Below are positions 1-11,139 of a stretch of 64,000 nt of DNA, piece by piece. Numbering within the stretch: the first letter of the stretch is position 1; each line of letters starts with the position of its first letter. The notes under the pieces are model-generated. The model saw only the letters and a program-made list of their open reading frames with translations, had not been told where the DNA came from and did no database searches. Source of the DNA: Bugula neritina (Eukaryota; Bryozoa; Gymnolaemata; Cheilostomatida; Bugulidae); NCBI GenBank assembly GCA_964035545.1, contig OZ037770.1:10964463-11028462 (forward strand), written 5' to 3'. The translations under genes and the position numbers were made by a program.

Positions 1-702
1 AGGTAGGGCAGTGAAGAGATGTGTGTCTGCTAGCTCTGCGTACATTAGGGAAGCTCTAACACTGCGTTTCCATAGAGTAGCATTATTCGAATGGATTTTC
101 CATTTGGTGTTTGGAAACAGTTAGACTGAATGAAACCACAACCAAAAGTTAATACAAACTGCAACCACAAATTCATCCACTTGAAGCAATGGAAATGCAG
201 TGTAAGCGACACGCACGCCTGATGTGCAAGAAAACTTGTTTAGCCCAAAAATGGGCCGTCTTGTTCGGGATTTTCATGCGTCTAACATGCTGAGCGAGAA
301 GTGCGGCAAGCTGGTGCGTGTTTGATCTCATTGACTTATTATCATTTAGGGAGCACACTTTTTTATTTTAATTCACATTTTAGCTTTTAGCGAACTGAAT
401 TAAAACAGCTTCATATAGTTTGCATTTCTGCTTTTATTATATCTAAAGTCACTTTGCCGATGACGTAGTTTTAAAAACAAACGTCTGTAGACGAGCAGTC
501 AAGTGTAACCCTAACATCATTAGCTAATAAATTTCTGCACTTGCAATTCACGCATTGTGTGTGGCAGGTCTAAACGGGTTTTCTAGCACGTCACGCGAGT
601 GTAAAATGCTTTGCTAAGTTAGCTCAATACTGAAACTTGTTTCAACATACTTTTCCTCTCTGTAAAACTGGTCATCACTTAGTTTAGTCTCCTCTGTTTT
701 AG
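1..702 (+). other. Probable intron or upstream part of the nucleolar protein gene
   Basis: I see no convincing exon here. The stretch precedes a good acceptor (polypyrimidine then AG at 701-702), so it is most simply the intron before the first visible exon of the Lys-rich gene. Because NOP56/NOP58 introns often host box C/D snoRNAs, I looked for paired C (TGATGA) and D (CTGA) boxes here and in the next two introns and found none that were convincing. Confidence 0.4.
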
Positions 703-1833
703 CGAAAGGTCAAGGAAGAACCAGAAGAGGTGAAGTCTGAACCTGTTACTCCCAAGTCTGAGAAGAAAAAGAAGGTAGTTGTGTTATTCTGGAATCGTTA
801 GGTGATATTGTAATCAAAAGTTGTCATCATTGATATATGAAATTCTCGGTTTGCTGATATTTTTAATGATATGAAGTTTGTGTTGGATTGTCAAGTAATA
901 CTCATTTAATTATTAGAGCGCAAAATGGTCATACAACTAGCTGTGTAATATGGAAATGACTCTGCAAGAGGCTAAGTTGTTGAAACACATGAGATAGTCT
1001 GCCAGCTATCTTTTTATGTTACGAAATGTTACCCACAGTCTACATTATTTTGAGTCACCAACTTAGTATAGGGGGTAGAATTTGTCTGAATTGCCCAGTT
1101 CCCTTGTCAATGCAACTGGGAAATGGCAACTGCACGTGTCAATGCTTGAGGAATACTAGGGTTGCCGTAGTTCTCTACTGTATAACTATTGGTGGGGCTG
1201 TTGTAATTATCTACTGTATCATTCGTAATGTAAATACAGTGTTGAACTAAATATTACAAATGAAATTTGTCATCTATTGTTGGAAGTTTACTAAAAAACG
1301 TTTGTGGTTTTTTTTTTCAGAAAAAGATACAAGAGGTGGAGGATACAGCTGAGATTGAGGAAGGGACTCCGAAACCAAAGAAGAAGAAATCGAAGCACTC
1401 TGTTGCTGAGGAGGTGGAAGGTGAGGGATTCTGTGTTTTACGTTCCGCTTCACAGCTGATTCACTTGAATTGTTTTAATTATATTTATTTCTAGTCAGAA
1501 TTGCTTGCATACCATTCAGTCCTAGGAATTTGGGGATTGTTTTCAAGTTATCAGCTCTAAGCCTGTGAGAAAGGGGTTCAAACTTCACTTCATGCTAGTA
1601 ACATAATTTATGAGTGTGGTGTGGCATAGAAATAGTTATGCTTGCATTGCTTTGCTTCTGTCATCAACTACCCTTTCAAGATTCCATCCCATGACGTTTG
1701 TCACGCTAGAGCAGGTTCTGCCTTCTACTTCTGCTAACCTCGGGATGTGTGTTCTGTTTTAGAAGATACGCCCGCACCCAGCACTTCAGAGAAAAAGAAA
1801 AAGAAGAAAAAATCAAAGCAGGAGGATGAGTAA
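703..1833 (+). CDS. C-terminal exons of a Lys-rich nucleolar protein (NOP56/NOP58-like), partial
   Basis: Three exons join in frame: 703-774 (24 codons, phase 0), 1321-1420 (ends phase 1) and 1763-1833 (ends TAA). Each has a pyrimidine tract plus AG acceptor and a GT donor. The 63-residue product is acidic with Lys blocks: EVKSEPVTPK then KKKK, EIEEGTPKPKKKKSKH, and finally APSTSEK followed by a Lys run and SKQEDE. Such KKE/D-rich tails end box C/D snoRNP core proteins NOP56 and NOP58, which act in nucleolar rRNA 2'-O-methylation. The diagnostic Nop domain lies outside the window, so the assignment rests on tail composition and exon style only. Other nucleolar proteins with Lys-rich tails (dyskerin-like) are possible. 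The first intron is almost filled by a repeat element (781-1283) whose inverted partner lies just downstream of the gene. Confidence 0.55.
781..1283 (+). repeat. Intronic repeat element, inverted partner at 2536-3006
   Basis: The sequence from GTGTTATTCTGG to TCATCTATTGTTGG recurs as reverse complement at 2536-3006 with clear but imperfect identity along its length. It lacks recognisable TIRs, and nothing in it resembles a transposase. It starts about six bases after the donor at 775 and ends just before the polypyrimidine tract of the next exon. The 70-80-codon open frames inside both copies are likely incidental. Confidence 0.7.
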
Positions 1834-2535
1834 TAGAAAAGAATTTGGACTGTTTTATATTTTACATTTTGTATATACAATGTATGTTTGGTTATAAATA
1901 TATATATTATACCAAATGGAACACCCTTTTCATAGCTTTTTGAAGTACATCCAGCACATGGCAAGTGTGTTGACATTTTATTTCTAATTTTATCTTTACT
2001 GGCTGTTTCTTTAAGGAAGTAAATTGAATAGCTGCACATCTTGTTTTGGTACAATTAGAAAATCCTGCGACAACATCTCTATTTGAGCAAAGTTTCTGGC
2101 CGCAGAAGGACTGTTTAAAATTTTGTGCATCTATTTAGTATTGAGCACTTATGTAACAGTAATATAGTGTATGTATGGTTTCAAGAAAGATAGAATCGAC
2201 TTAGCATGAAACATTCTCAATTCTCATTTAGACATTTAAATGCATTTTTAAATACATTTTTTCCTGCTCATGTTACATCATCTTCAAGCTTTTGCACTAG
2301 TAGACCTACAAACTGACGGAAGTCATTTTCTTGTGTCATTTTTATATCAAAATAACCAACACTTAATTTTTAAAGTAAATAATAATTCGGCTATACGTTT
2401 TCCTGCAAAGTTACATGATATAAGTGAGCTATGCTTTTGTTCTCAACTGCCTAGATTCTAGAACATGTAGCATTGAGTGGAAGTTTTGGAAACATATATG
2501 TAAATAAATACATATATTTATATGTGTATATATTT
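1834..2535. other. 3' flank of the nucleolar gene, no gene seen
   Basis: This is AT-rich sequence with the 3' UTR at its start. No perfect AATAAA was noticed near the stop; an ATAAAT-type variant lies around 1893. Short open frames here have no recognisable product. Confidence 0.5.
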
Positions 2536-3006
2536 GTCACCACAATGTATGACAAATTTCATCCGTAATATTTAGGTCAGCTCTGTAGTTACACTGCGAA
2601 TAATACAGTAGATAATTACAACAGCCCCTACGGATAGTTATACAGTAGGAAATGAAATTGTTATTTCCCAATTCCATTGACAAGCCAACTAGACAATCCA
2701 AACAAATTCTACTCTTTTTACTAAGTTGGTGACTCAAAATAATGTAGACTGTGGGCAACATCTCGTAGAATAAAAAGATAGCTGGCAGACTATCATGTGT
2801 GTACCAACAACATAGCCGTTTGCAAAATCATTTCCATCACACAGTTAGTTGTGTGACTGTTTTGTGCTCTAATAATTGAAAGTATTACTTGACAATCCAA
2901 CGTAAACTTTATCTCATTAAAAATGTAAGCAAACTCAGAATTTCATATATCAATGATGAGAGACAACTTTTGATTGAAATATCAGCCAACTATTCCAGAA
3001 TAACAC
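2536..3006 (-). repeat. Inverted partner of the intronic repeat 781-1283
   Basis: Read on the minus strand, this segment aligns with 781-1283, including shared blocks such as GATAGTCTGCCAGC and TACATTATTTTGAGTCACC. It abuts the LTR element that begins at about 3004. A pre-mRNA reading through both copies could fold into a roughly 470-bp duplex around the last two exons. Confidence 0.7.
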
Positions 3007-4225
3007 CACTTCACAGTAACATTTTGCCCCTGTGGAGTGCATCATTTCTACAGGGACGTCATCCTTAGGCATCAAAAAACCCAACAGTGCTACGTCAGCC
3101 ACTTGTATGAAGTCGACCAGGAGTCTAACTGGAATTCCGGCACCTAACTCTGCCTCATGTGACTTCCTCTTTCCGACAGTGGAGAGCGACTGGGATGCCT
3201 CCATCTCCATCCCGAAGTCAGTCACATCAGTACCAGATGAGATGCAGACACACCCGCTTCGTGTGATAGTGACCTGTGCTGGCCGGTCCATAGAGGAAAC
3301 CACTCAACCTCTTTCTTCCCACCCATCTACTCTTTCTATGTCACGTTGGGAGAAACGGAAGAAGGCCAAGACTACCACGACTCCGGATAACACTTTGGAT
3401 AATGAGGTATGTGACAACCTGAGAAAGCTGCAGTGACGCTGCACGCAACCTTGTAAGGAGCAGAAGAGGACGGCGGCTGAGCTAACCAGACTACAGGAGC
3501 TCCTCAATAGGCGATTGAGTAATTAAACATGGAAAATGGTGGTTATGTTGGTCGTTTCCGCTCGGGGGGGGGGGGGTATGGATTACAATATTATATAGGT
3601 AGTTATTTTCAATTTCGGTTGTGGGGCAGTGCGCTATTTGTAAATATTATTGTGTACTCTTGTGTGGCGGTATAATAACCCTATCTGTGTTTTATTTTTT
3701 TTAAAAACTCATTATATGTGTAGATGTATACTTCTTTCTCCTGTGATTCTAATATTTTTTTGTGGTTCTTATAAGTTTTTCTTAGTTTTGTTGTTGTATT
3801 ATTCTGATGGTTAATTGTAAGAGGCCTTCCCTGTTGATAGGTCAGGAGCATGTAAGGAATTTATTACGCATTATATCGAACAGGCAACTCCATGTCTTAT
3901 TAATCTATTATCTAACATGCAATAGATGCAGTGTAGTTAGTCTAATGCAGCACCTACTGACACTAGGAACAATGGGATGGATAGTTCATGATAGGGATGG
4001 AACTAATGGGAAAAGTTGATTGACAGCGCTCTTGCATCAGTGCCCATTTGTCTGAGAGCAGTGGAATGTTGTATTGGAAGTGCAATTATGTAATATTTGT
4101 GTGCTTTTTCTCTAGTTAGTGATTTTTATATCACTTGTGTAAATAAACTATATTCTTACTCCAAGTCCACAGTATTGATTCAGCTTCAATTACCCACAAT
4201 CAAGTGAAAGCAGAAACTCACAACA
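3004..4225 (+). mobile_element. Degenerate LTR retroelement, 3' part
   Basis: A decayed open frame (about 3019-3525) is followed by a gap of about 265 bases that includes a G-run (3565-3577). A probable 3' LTR then runs from about 3792 to 4225. The LTR starts TGTTGT and ends ACAACA, and has a GTAAATAAAC polyadenylation-like signal at about 4140. The frame is homologous to that in the element at 44691-46249, but the LTRs are different sequences. No 5' LTR or pol gene is present, so this is a 5'-truncated or non-autonomous copy. LTR borders are inferred from TG...CA ends only. Confidence 0.5.
3019..3525 (+). pseudogene. Broken zinc-finger/coiled-coil ORF of the LTR element
   Basis: The translation keeps the motif TFCPCGVHHFYRDVILRHQ, then C-Y-V and HLYEVD, then hits a stop near 3146. 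Another frame carries TVESDWD, PLRVIVTCAGRSIE, WEKRKKAK and NLRKLQ. A TGA at 3434-3436 replaces the Arg codon found at the same place in the copy at 45027-45614, after which CKEQKR..AELTRLQELL resumes. It is therefore a pseudogene with at least one frameshift or deletion and one nonsense change. The product class is unknown: a CxC...H...C finger-like N-terminus with a short basic coiled coil. It has no reverse transcriptase, protease or integrase signature. Confidence 0.6.
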
Positions 4226-4588
4226 ATATACTAAAACAAAAATGTGCAGAACTGTTAAGGTTCAAGTAGACATGAAAAGTCTTTAAGATTCTTAACTCTA
4301 CTTTTGAAATTTTACTGAGATTTTATGTCTTAGTACTAATTGCATGGGTGAAAATTTATCAATAGGAAATGTTCTACGTGAAAAAGCATAATTTTATTCA
4401 AAATAAAATAGTTACAATAAAAATTAACTTTTATCTTAAAAAGATGTAAGTATGTTACAACAGAGAAATTTTAGGCGAAGATGTTAGTTAAGCAAGAGAA
4501 CTTATAAAAATATAGTAGGATTAGCATTTGCTCAAAAACTGTCAAAGATTAAACAAAGGACTTTGCCAAGTATAGTTCAAGTGAGCTG
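4226..4588 (-). other. 3' flank of BRICHOS gene A
   Basis: This stretch is AT-rich. A minus-strand AATAAA (TTTATT on plus, about 4393-4398) lies roughly 190 bases past the gene A stop and is the likely polyadenylation signal. Nothing else is recognisable. Confidence 0.5.
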
Positions 4589-5548
4589 TTAGCCGTTAAC
4601 TTCAATGGCTATGATTTCGACATCAGAAGAACTGTTTTCGGTTCGTTTCAGGAAAAATGGAATAGCCACTTGTGCAACATCTTTCAGAGTAAGGTCCTCA
4701 ACCTGACGGGAGAGCCAAGATCGACGATATCTAGTTCGGCGTTCTGAAAGTACATTATCACACTGTTTATGCAGCTTATAAGTTATAAAGTATACCATTA
4801 ATGGCTGTGGTTTCACTCGTTTAAAATTAATAATTAAAGAGTATTTTAAAAATTTGAAGATAGATTCACAAATTAATTTAAAAAACTTACTTAGTTATTA
4901 GAAATTGTAGTTTCACTAACAAAATTCAATTAAAATTTTTAGTTCATCAAAATTAGCATAAAGTAAGATTGGTTGCATTTTGCCATTCTAAGCTTGTTTA
5001 TATCAAATTAATAGAAGACTAACCAGTTAGTGGTGCTTGTTGATATGCCACAGCTCTCTTGTACCCGTTGAAACAAAACTCTTCAGCTTCCCTTGGAATG
5101 AGACTGCTGCCTTCTTCTAAGTCATCCAGAACTCGAAGTAAATACTTGCGTGCTTTGACCTGGTATCCAGGACTCCCGTACTTCAAATAGTTAAACAACC
5201 GGTCTCCTTCTTCAGCTGTTTCATGGAGTTTTGTTACATAACAAACTCCGTTCTTAACAACTTGAGCCACGTGAACATTCTATGTAAAACGGAAAAAGAG
5301 ATTTTAATGTCTTTAATAAGCAAAAAATATAAGAAGGAGTTATAAATAGTGAGACCAACACTTTTTACTATCTGTTTCACCTTGTAGTAAGCTTGCACAC
5401 TTTTTGTCTTGTTTTCCATATTTTCAACTACAGCAACCTTTCTATCCTCATCATAACCTACATTTACAAGGGTGGAGCCTCCCTAAAATTAATATGTTTA
5501 TCAAATATAATAATATGAGATATAACATGATGCATTATAAAGTGATTC

Positions 5549-5588
<40 letters not shown>

Positions 5589-5674
5589 ATCGTAGCTCGC
5601 ACTACGTGAAACAATATTGTAGTCAATAGAATGAAGATCTAAGTTTATTTTTATATCCAAAATTGTATCAGTAC

Positions 5675-5741
<67 letters not shown>

Positions 5742-5868
5742 ACTAACTCACCTCTGACAATGCAGCTTTAACGTATTCTCCATAACTATGATGACAAAGT
5801 TGAGAGAAGACAACTACCACCAGAACGAGCACCTGCCATTTACCTGTACTAGCCAGTGAGTGGTTCAT
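4589..5868 (-). CDS. BRICHOS-type secreted precursor, gene A
   Basis: Minus-strand exons are 5752-5868, 5381-5482, 5024-5279 and 4589-4743 (630 nt, 209 aa), all with GT/AG borders. The ATG directly follows an acceptor (CTGTAG), so the 5' UTR is in an upstream exon ending near 6412. Residues 1-30 form a signal peptide ([13 protein letters not shown]). The BRICHOS-like core spans about 70-150: a Q-x-Y motif, then 16 residues later Cys86 in GVCYVTKL, and Cys142 in EEFCFNGYKRA. The family's conserved Asp is Ala70 here (QAYYK against QDYDK in C). The last exon gives ERRTRYRRSW, a mixed-charge stretch and IPFFLKRTE, then the family tail [13 protein letters not shown]. The cargo is less cationic than in B-D. 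The role is inferred: BRICHOS domains chaperone an aggregation-prone C-terminal segment during secretion, and in annelids they precede antimicrobial peptides. Confidence 0.85.
5551..5740. repeat. Two TA microsatellites in intron 1 of gene A
   Basis: (TA)n runs occupy about 5551-5584 and 5678-5740. The roughly 93 bases between them (5585-5677) carry a hammerhead-like remnant, listed separately. TA arrays flank the palindromic elements elsewhere in the window in the same way. Confidence 0.9.
5582..5626 (+). ncRNA. Hammerhead-like remnant between TA arrays
   Basis: The order is TGATGA, a hairpin CGTAG/CTACG, GAAA, then a second hairpin CAA-TA-TTG followed by GTA, which is the order of a hammerhead core. 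The essential C before UGANGA is A here, the stem II closing pair is U-U, and no stem I is visible. If related, it is a decayed copy. It lies antisense to gene A. Confidence 0.25.
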
Positions 5869-6411
5869 CTACAGTAGGAGAAATATTTTTATACTTGGAC
5901 GTTTCAATATTTATATTGCAAACAAAAATATATTGTTTTAATATTTTTGAACTAGGAATGGTATAACTGCAAGTCACTTAATACTATGTGATACTGTGTG
6001 ACAGTATATGCAAGCTATAATTTGATGAAATTAGATATTCATTAATTTACAATTTATGAGACTTTTCCAGTAACCTTACTTCCACTTCATTGGTTTAATG
6101 ATCTGATAAAAATTTCAATTGTTTTTAATTTTATAAAACAGCTGAGAATCTAAGGTAAATTTAGTCATTTTAAATCTGTATCATAAAGTTATCACAAAAG
6201 CATTTTGGAGGCAATTAATCTTTATAATGCCTTGCCCCAAATTCAGTAGATTTGATTTTTATCAAAAAAAAAGCTAATTTTGAAATTACACAGTCAGCAT
6301 ATATAAAAACAGTATTGAAAATTGTTGATTGAGTTCAATCACACAATAAACTTATTTTAAATATTTATAGTTGTATGAAAGCAGCCAGCTTGCAAAAAGA
6401 ATGGTACCAAC

Positions 6412-6485
6412 CTTCAAGTAGTTGCAAAACCCAGTAGTTTGTACAAATTGCCCTTGTATCAGTATATAAGCATTCAACTGAATGA
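6412..6485 (-). other. Non-coding first exon of gene A
   Basis: On the minus strand, sequence downstream of the TATA box contains CATCATTCA, TATAC and AATTTGTACAAAC, which match the 5' leaders of genes B and C. It ends GAAG before GTTGGT, a plausible donor at 6411-6410. The intron then runs to the AG immediately before the ATG at 5868. The 5' edge is estimated from TATA spacing. Confidence 0.6.
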
Positions 6486-6507
6486 TGCAGGGCTTCAGCT
6501 ACAAGCG

Positions 6508-6515
6508 CTTTTATA
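6508..6515 (-). promoter_or_regulatory. TATA box of gene A
   Basis: TATAAAAG on the minus strand lies about 25-30 bases before the conserved leader. Upstream GCAAAATTTA is shared with the promoters of B and C. Confidence 0.65.
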
Positions 6516-6879
6516 GTAAATTTTGCAGATAGCATATAATATATCTCTCTTGTGATTGGATTCTTTAAAATAATAACTTTAAAAAAATGCTATAGTCTCT
6601 ACATGTCTTTCATTCAATGAGAATAAAAGATTTTAAATATATGTGTTTATGCTCATATATTTAACTAAATCATTTGGTTTCCTATTAAGCTGAATTTTTT
6701 TCACATACAAAATATTTAAAAGCTAAACTGAAACTTTTTTGAATTTACAGAAGACTTCAAAGATGCTTTGAGTAGAAATTCAGCATTAATAGCCTGCCTG
6801 TTGTCTGATGCCTTTTAAATGTTGATAATATATTCAGCTACATAGAAGCTATCATTTAAAACACTGACTATAATATATG

Positions 6880-9800
6880 ACAATAAAGTTGCAGTTTTTA
6901 ATTGAACAGCTCAAGTTATTATATAGCTATAAGTTACTCTTAATGAGTTTAATTCAAAATGGTCACCTTTGGTCACTTTTCACCGTGCATCGTGGTCCTG
7001 TGCTGGTGGCAATAACTCAAAATAAAAATTGTTATATAATAAAGATAAATTGAATCCAATTACACAGTTTCGGCTATTTATTTCAACCACTGCATCTTTA
7101 TCTTGTGCTTTAGAGGCAATTTATAATGTTTATAGTTAAATAGTCTTTGTAAGGTAAAATCTTCTTGAATTGATTGTACACTGCTTGTGCACTGAAAAGT
7201 TATTTGAAAGACAAGAATAATACTCTAGCATCATTACAATTATCTCCATAATAATTATTTATATTTTCTATAAGACAATTAGTCAAGTGTATAATATAAG
7301 AGGGGCTTTTACAGTTATACTTACATTATGTTTTGACTTAAATTATTTTTATTTATTTTTCAACTTTCTTCTTTAAGAACATAGAGGTAGACACCATTTC
7401 TTAATTCGCAGGTAGTTCTACAACAAGTATTATTTACTCTCCTTAAATATAGTATGAAGCTACATCAAGTAAACTAGTTGTATATTGATTTACTACTTAA
7501 ATTTGTTTTAATTCATGTATGTGTTATATAGAGACTAAAAGACTTCACCACAGAACTAACAGCTGAGATCTGAGTGGCTCTTAAATATGTCATATTTCAT
7601 ATTCTAAAAAGTTCATATATTATATCTAAATTATAGGTTTCAAAATATAATATTTCTTTATATTTGCAACTATAAAATTATACAGTTAGAAATATTTTTC
7701 TATTAAAGATTATAATCAAATGTTCTTATAATTTATTCCAAGGAAAAAAGTCATTATAAAGCTCAATTCTCTATAATCAGATGCGATTCAGCAACAATAA
7801 TTATTACAGTTAATTGTGTTTACTCATATATAATCTCTAAGTTCCTCATTATAATTAGGTAAAGTATATCATGTAGCACAAATGTGTGTATTATTGTAGC
7901 ATTGCTGCTATATGCAAACTTCTAGAGTACAAATCTTTAACTGAATAATCAATTTTAATTGTATATATATACTAATTTCACTCTCGCTGTACTACTTCTC
8001 TAACTAACGTGTTCTGTCCACAATAAGATTATCATAATCTTACAATTTACATCAACTTTTTAGCATAAAACTTTCTCACACTCTATTTCATAATTTACAA
8101 TTAGGTGAGGTGTAAATATGCAGATATATATAAATATATATAGCTTTTACCAATAAAATATTGCTAGAACATACCGTCTACTAAATACTGCATTAGGGTC
8201 ATAGTTGCTATATACTTGTAATTACATATTTTCTTTTATTAAATAATTTATAGACACTATAAGTATAGAAATGCTGAAACACATTCTGACACATTCTGCA
8301 TGTAGTTTATAGTAACCATGTTTTGTCAAAGTTAAGTTGCTAAAATATGCATCAGTTATATAATTATTGTCTCATATTTGAAGAAAAAAAGTATTCCGCT
8401 AAAAAGTAAAACTTTTGTCTGCTATATATAGCTGGTATATATAAATGTTTTGTCAAACCGACGTGTGGATGAAAACGTGTTAATTCTAAAGTTACATAAC
8501 TCTTTGGAAGTACAAGTGAACTTACATTTTTTACATATAACAATTATTCTCATTACTTTCTAACTTCCTTCTTTCCAACTTCTCACCTAAACAAAAAATT
8601 AAACACCATATCATATTTCACAGGTAGCACTGGTATTATATAATGTGAACTTCAGATATGCTGCTGTGTGATAACATCTTATATTACGTGACAACCCTCG
8701 TATTCAATTATTTATAAAATGTAATGAATATAATTTCAATTATACATGCAAGACTATTTGTAACCAATTGGAGATAAACTTGAAAAGAAACTTATAGAGT
8801 TCACACGAAGTTTAGCATAACTTTTTAAATGAAGCATAAAATCTTCTTACACAGCAAAATATTTAAAACTCATTCCTTATTTAATTTGTTTCTATAGATT
8901 AATGATTCTAAAATTAAAGAAAAACTACAATATAATACCTATAAGAAAGAAGTAAGTTCAAAAGACTGCTATAGACAGAAGTCAAAAAGTTCTAAACTGC
9001 TGCAGCTTTCTACATATAACTGCTGTGATTTAATCAGATTTTTGTTTTAATATATTATTATGAAAAATATAATTTCTGTCACAATACAAAGCACACAATT
9101 TTTGGTACTGTTTCAATTGACATGCACATCTGCAGTTATTTTATATAATTGAAAAAAGAAAATTTTTAAAAACTGATCTTTTACCAGATTAATTGTTGTC
9201 TTGAAATGTTCCAAAAACAATGATCACTATAATAGAATATAGTTGTATTTTTATCTTATAATCTAACTTTCTATTATGGTGAAGTGTAATAATATAGACC
9301 AATATATGGATTTTTACATTTCAATATCGTGCAGGTATAGTTTCTATATAGTGAAGTTAAGCCATTGCAATATTATCATATAGTTGCTATTCTTTTATAT
9401 ATGTTCTTCTATTGCTTATTATATAGATACTAAATATGAAAACTATTATGTAAAACAACTTTAAGAACTTCTGCAGCTATAATTAATTGTGCTTTGCATC
9501 AACCAATTTGTTGCAACTTGTAATTATATATAGTTAGATATACTGTTTTATGTTTGAATGAAAACAACATTATCCGAAAAGTTAGAATATTTTATGCTGG
9601 AAAATAATATATTTTGCTTAACAATCATAATATTATGTGAGTGAAAAGTTACATAATTTATATTTTGTACAGTTATAAAACTTACTTTCAACCGCTTAAT
9701 CTAATTCCCTTCTTTAAGAACAATGAGTCAATTCCATATCATGCATGTTTGACTGATAGATCTTTTAATAGCAGGAATTCCTGAACTGCTGCATGAGAGA

Positions 9801-9970
9801 GTGTTAAGTTATGTGACAGCAGTTGTATTTAGATGTTTATAGAATGTAATGAATGTGATTTTAAACCTAATTTTTGTAACCCTGGAGGCAAATTAAAATA
9901 TGAAATTTAGAGAGTATATCAGCATATACCATGTAGCTACATTAATAGTAGTAATAAGTATATAAGTTTG
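6880..9970 (+). repeat. Dispersed AT-rich repeat units upstream of gene A
   Basis: Successive units share a module with ACTTCCTTCTT...GAAC, ACCATATCATATTTCACAGG, GGTATGCTGCTG and a downstream GAAACTTATAGAGTTCAC block. Copies are seen near 7361, 8553 and 9697. The same module recurs in this orientation at 17.7-21.5 kb and inverted at 36.8-48.8 kb. No coding capacity was seen. It may be a non-coding transposon remnant or flanking DNA duplicated along with the BRICHOS genes. Confidence 0.6.
8130..9135 (+). repeat. Left arm of a ~0.9-1 kb inverted repeat (partner 12425-13400)
   Basis: Blocks such as GTTACATAACTCTTTGGAAG, ATATATAGCTGGTATATATA and TTTTTGGTACTGTTTCAATTG reappear as reverse complements at 12425-13400 in the opposite order. 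Identity is high but imperfect. The arms enclose about 3.3 kb. Confidence 0.7.
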
Positions 9971-9989
9971 TCTGTGTATGATATTAAAT

Positions 9990-10620
9990 GAGAGACCTGG
10001 GAGTATTTTTTACACTGTTATCCGACATTTCCACTTGATCCATTCTGTGGGCTTGTCCATGAGTACCTACCAGATTCTGGTTAAGATTATTTAGTCTTTT
10101 CCAATGTGTAAATGACCTCATCACATTGCACAATTACAATGAGTTAGAAAGTCAGCAAACTTGTGCAAACCGTAGTTTTTACAAGGTGAAATTCTTAGCC
10201 AATCATGTAATTTCTTTTTGAACTGTCTTGAAGGGGCTGTTTTCTTTCCCTACCGTTGTTTGAGGTAATTCCTCAAGTAGCTTCACACTTTTGTAGAAAC
10301 ATGGTATAGAAAGCTTTCATGTCTTCTTCCATTTTATTGTTTATATTAGAACATTCAACTCTTCATATAATTTTGCAACTTCTTTCTCATCCTGTTCTAT
10401 TGTGTGCAGTTGAGATTCTACTACTTCAATGTTGTCTTCACTACTATTCATAATTACTTCATACTGATGATCGAGCTTTTTAGTAATCGATTTGATAATT
10501 AGGTTCGGGAGTTTGTTAACCCTGTTTACGTATTTCTGACAAATTTCTATGGGAACGGCCTTTTGCTGCTTGAGCTATAATGCTTGCGGCTGCACTCGAA
10601 CTATGGTTTCATTGCTGCTA
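9990..10620 (-). pseudogene. Decayed coding relic, possibly retroelement gag-like
   Basis: Minus-strand translation with frameshifts gives coding-like blocks: PIEICQKYVNRVNKLPNL, IIKSITKKLDHQYEVIM, EEDMKAFYTMFLQKCEAT and LNNLNQNLVG. The middle part is coiled-coil-like. Composition suggests a gag-type or DUF1759-like retroelement protein, but I cannot assign a family. There are no intact frames. Confidence 0.25.
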
Positions 10621-11130
10621 TAGAGTTTGAAAATTTGATTCTTGTAGCTGAGTTGGTGGGGCCACACTCCCGTTTAGGCCTGGGTCAATGCCCAATTCCC
10701 TAGCGCTAGGTTAAATTTGACATTTCACAATTTTAGAATTTTAACTAGGTGAGGATAAGCTATGTGACCCACTATACTAGAATGACTCAGCTTTAGGGTG
10801 TAAGAGGATGGATAATAAAGCATATGAGTAATAACAAAAAATAGCAATATGACAATATATGTTAACCTTTAACAATATTATGTTATGCTTGGCAATAACA
10901 CAACAGAGTTCAGTTGAATCAAATTACATCAAATATAGTGAGAAAATATTACAATAATATATTAAATCTAGACTCAGTAATTAACAAACAACTGCTAAGA
11001 TTTACAGTGTGCTACCTAGCTGACTTGAGAGTAGGAGTTGATGACGGTTCCTTTGTCTGTAACATGTGTTTGTCAGTTTGTTGGATAAATTTGTAGGTGG
11101 TTAGTCCAAGTTTGATAGATGCTGGGTGTG
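10621..11130. other. No gene seen
   Basis: AT-rich sequence. The 60-codon plus-strand open frame at 10914 has no recognisable features. Confidence 0.4.
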
Positions 11131-11139
11131 GGTTGTGCT

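Noticed and set aside
1026-2761. Matching 74-75-codon frames at 1026-1250 (plus) and 2537-2761 (minus)
   Set aside because: They match because they lie in the two copies of an inverted repeat. The similarity breaks by indels out of frame and the 3' halves diverge, so selection on protein is unlikely.
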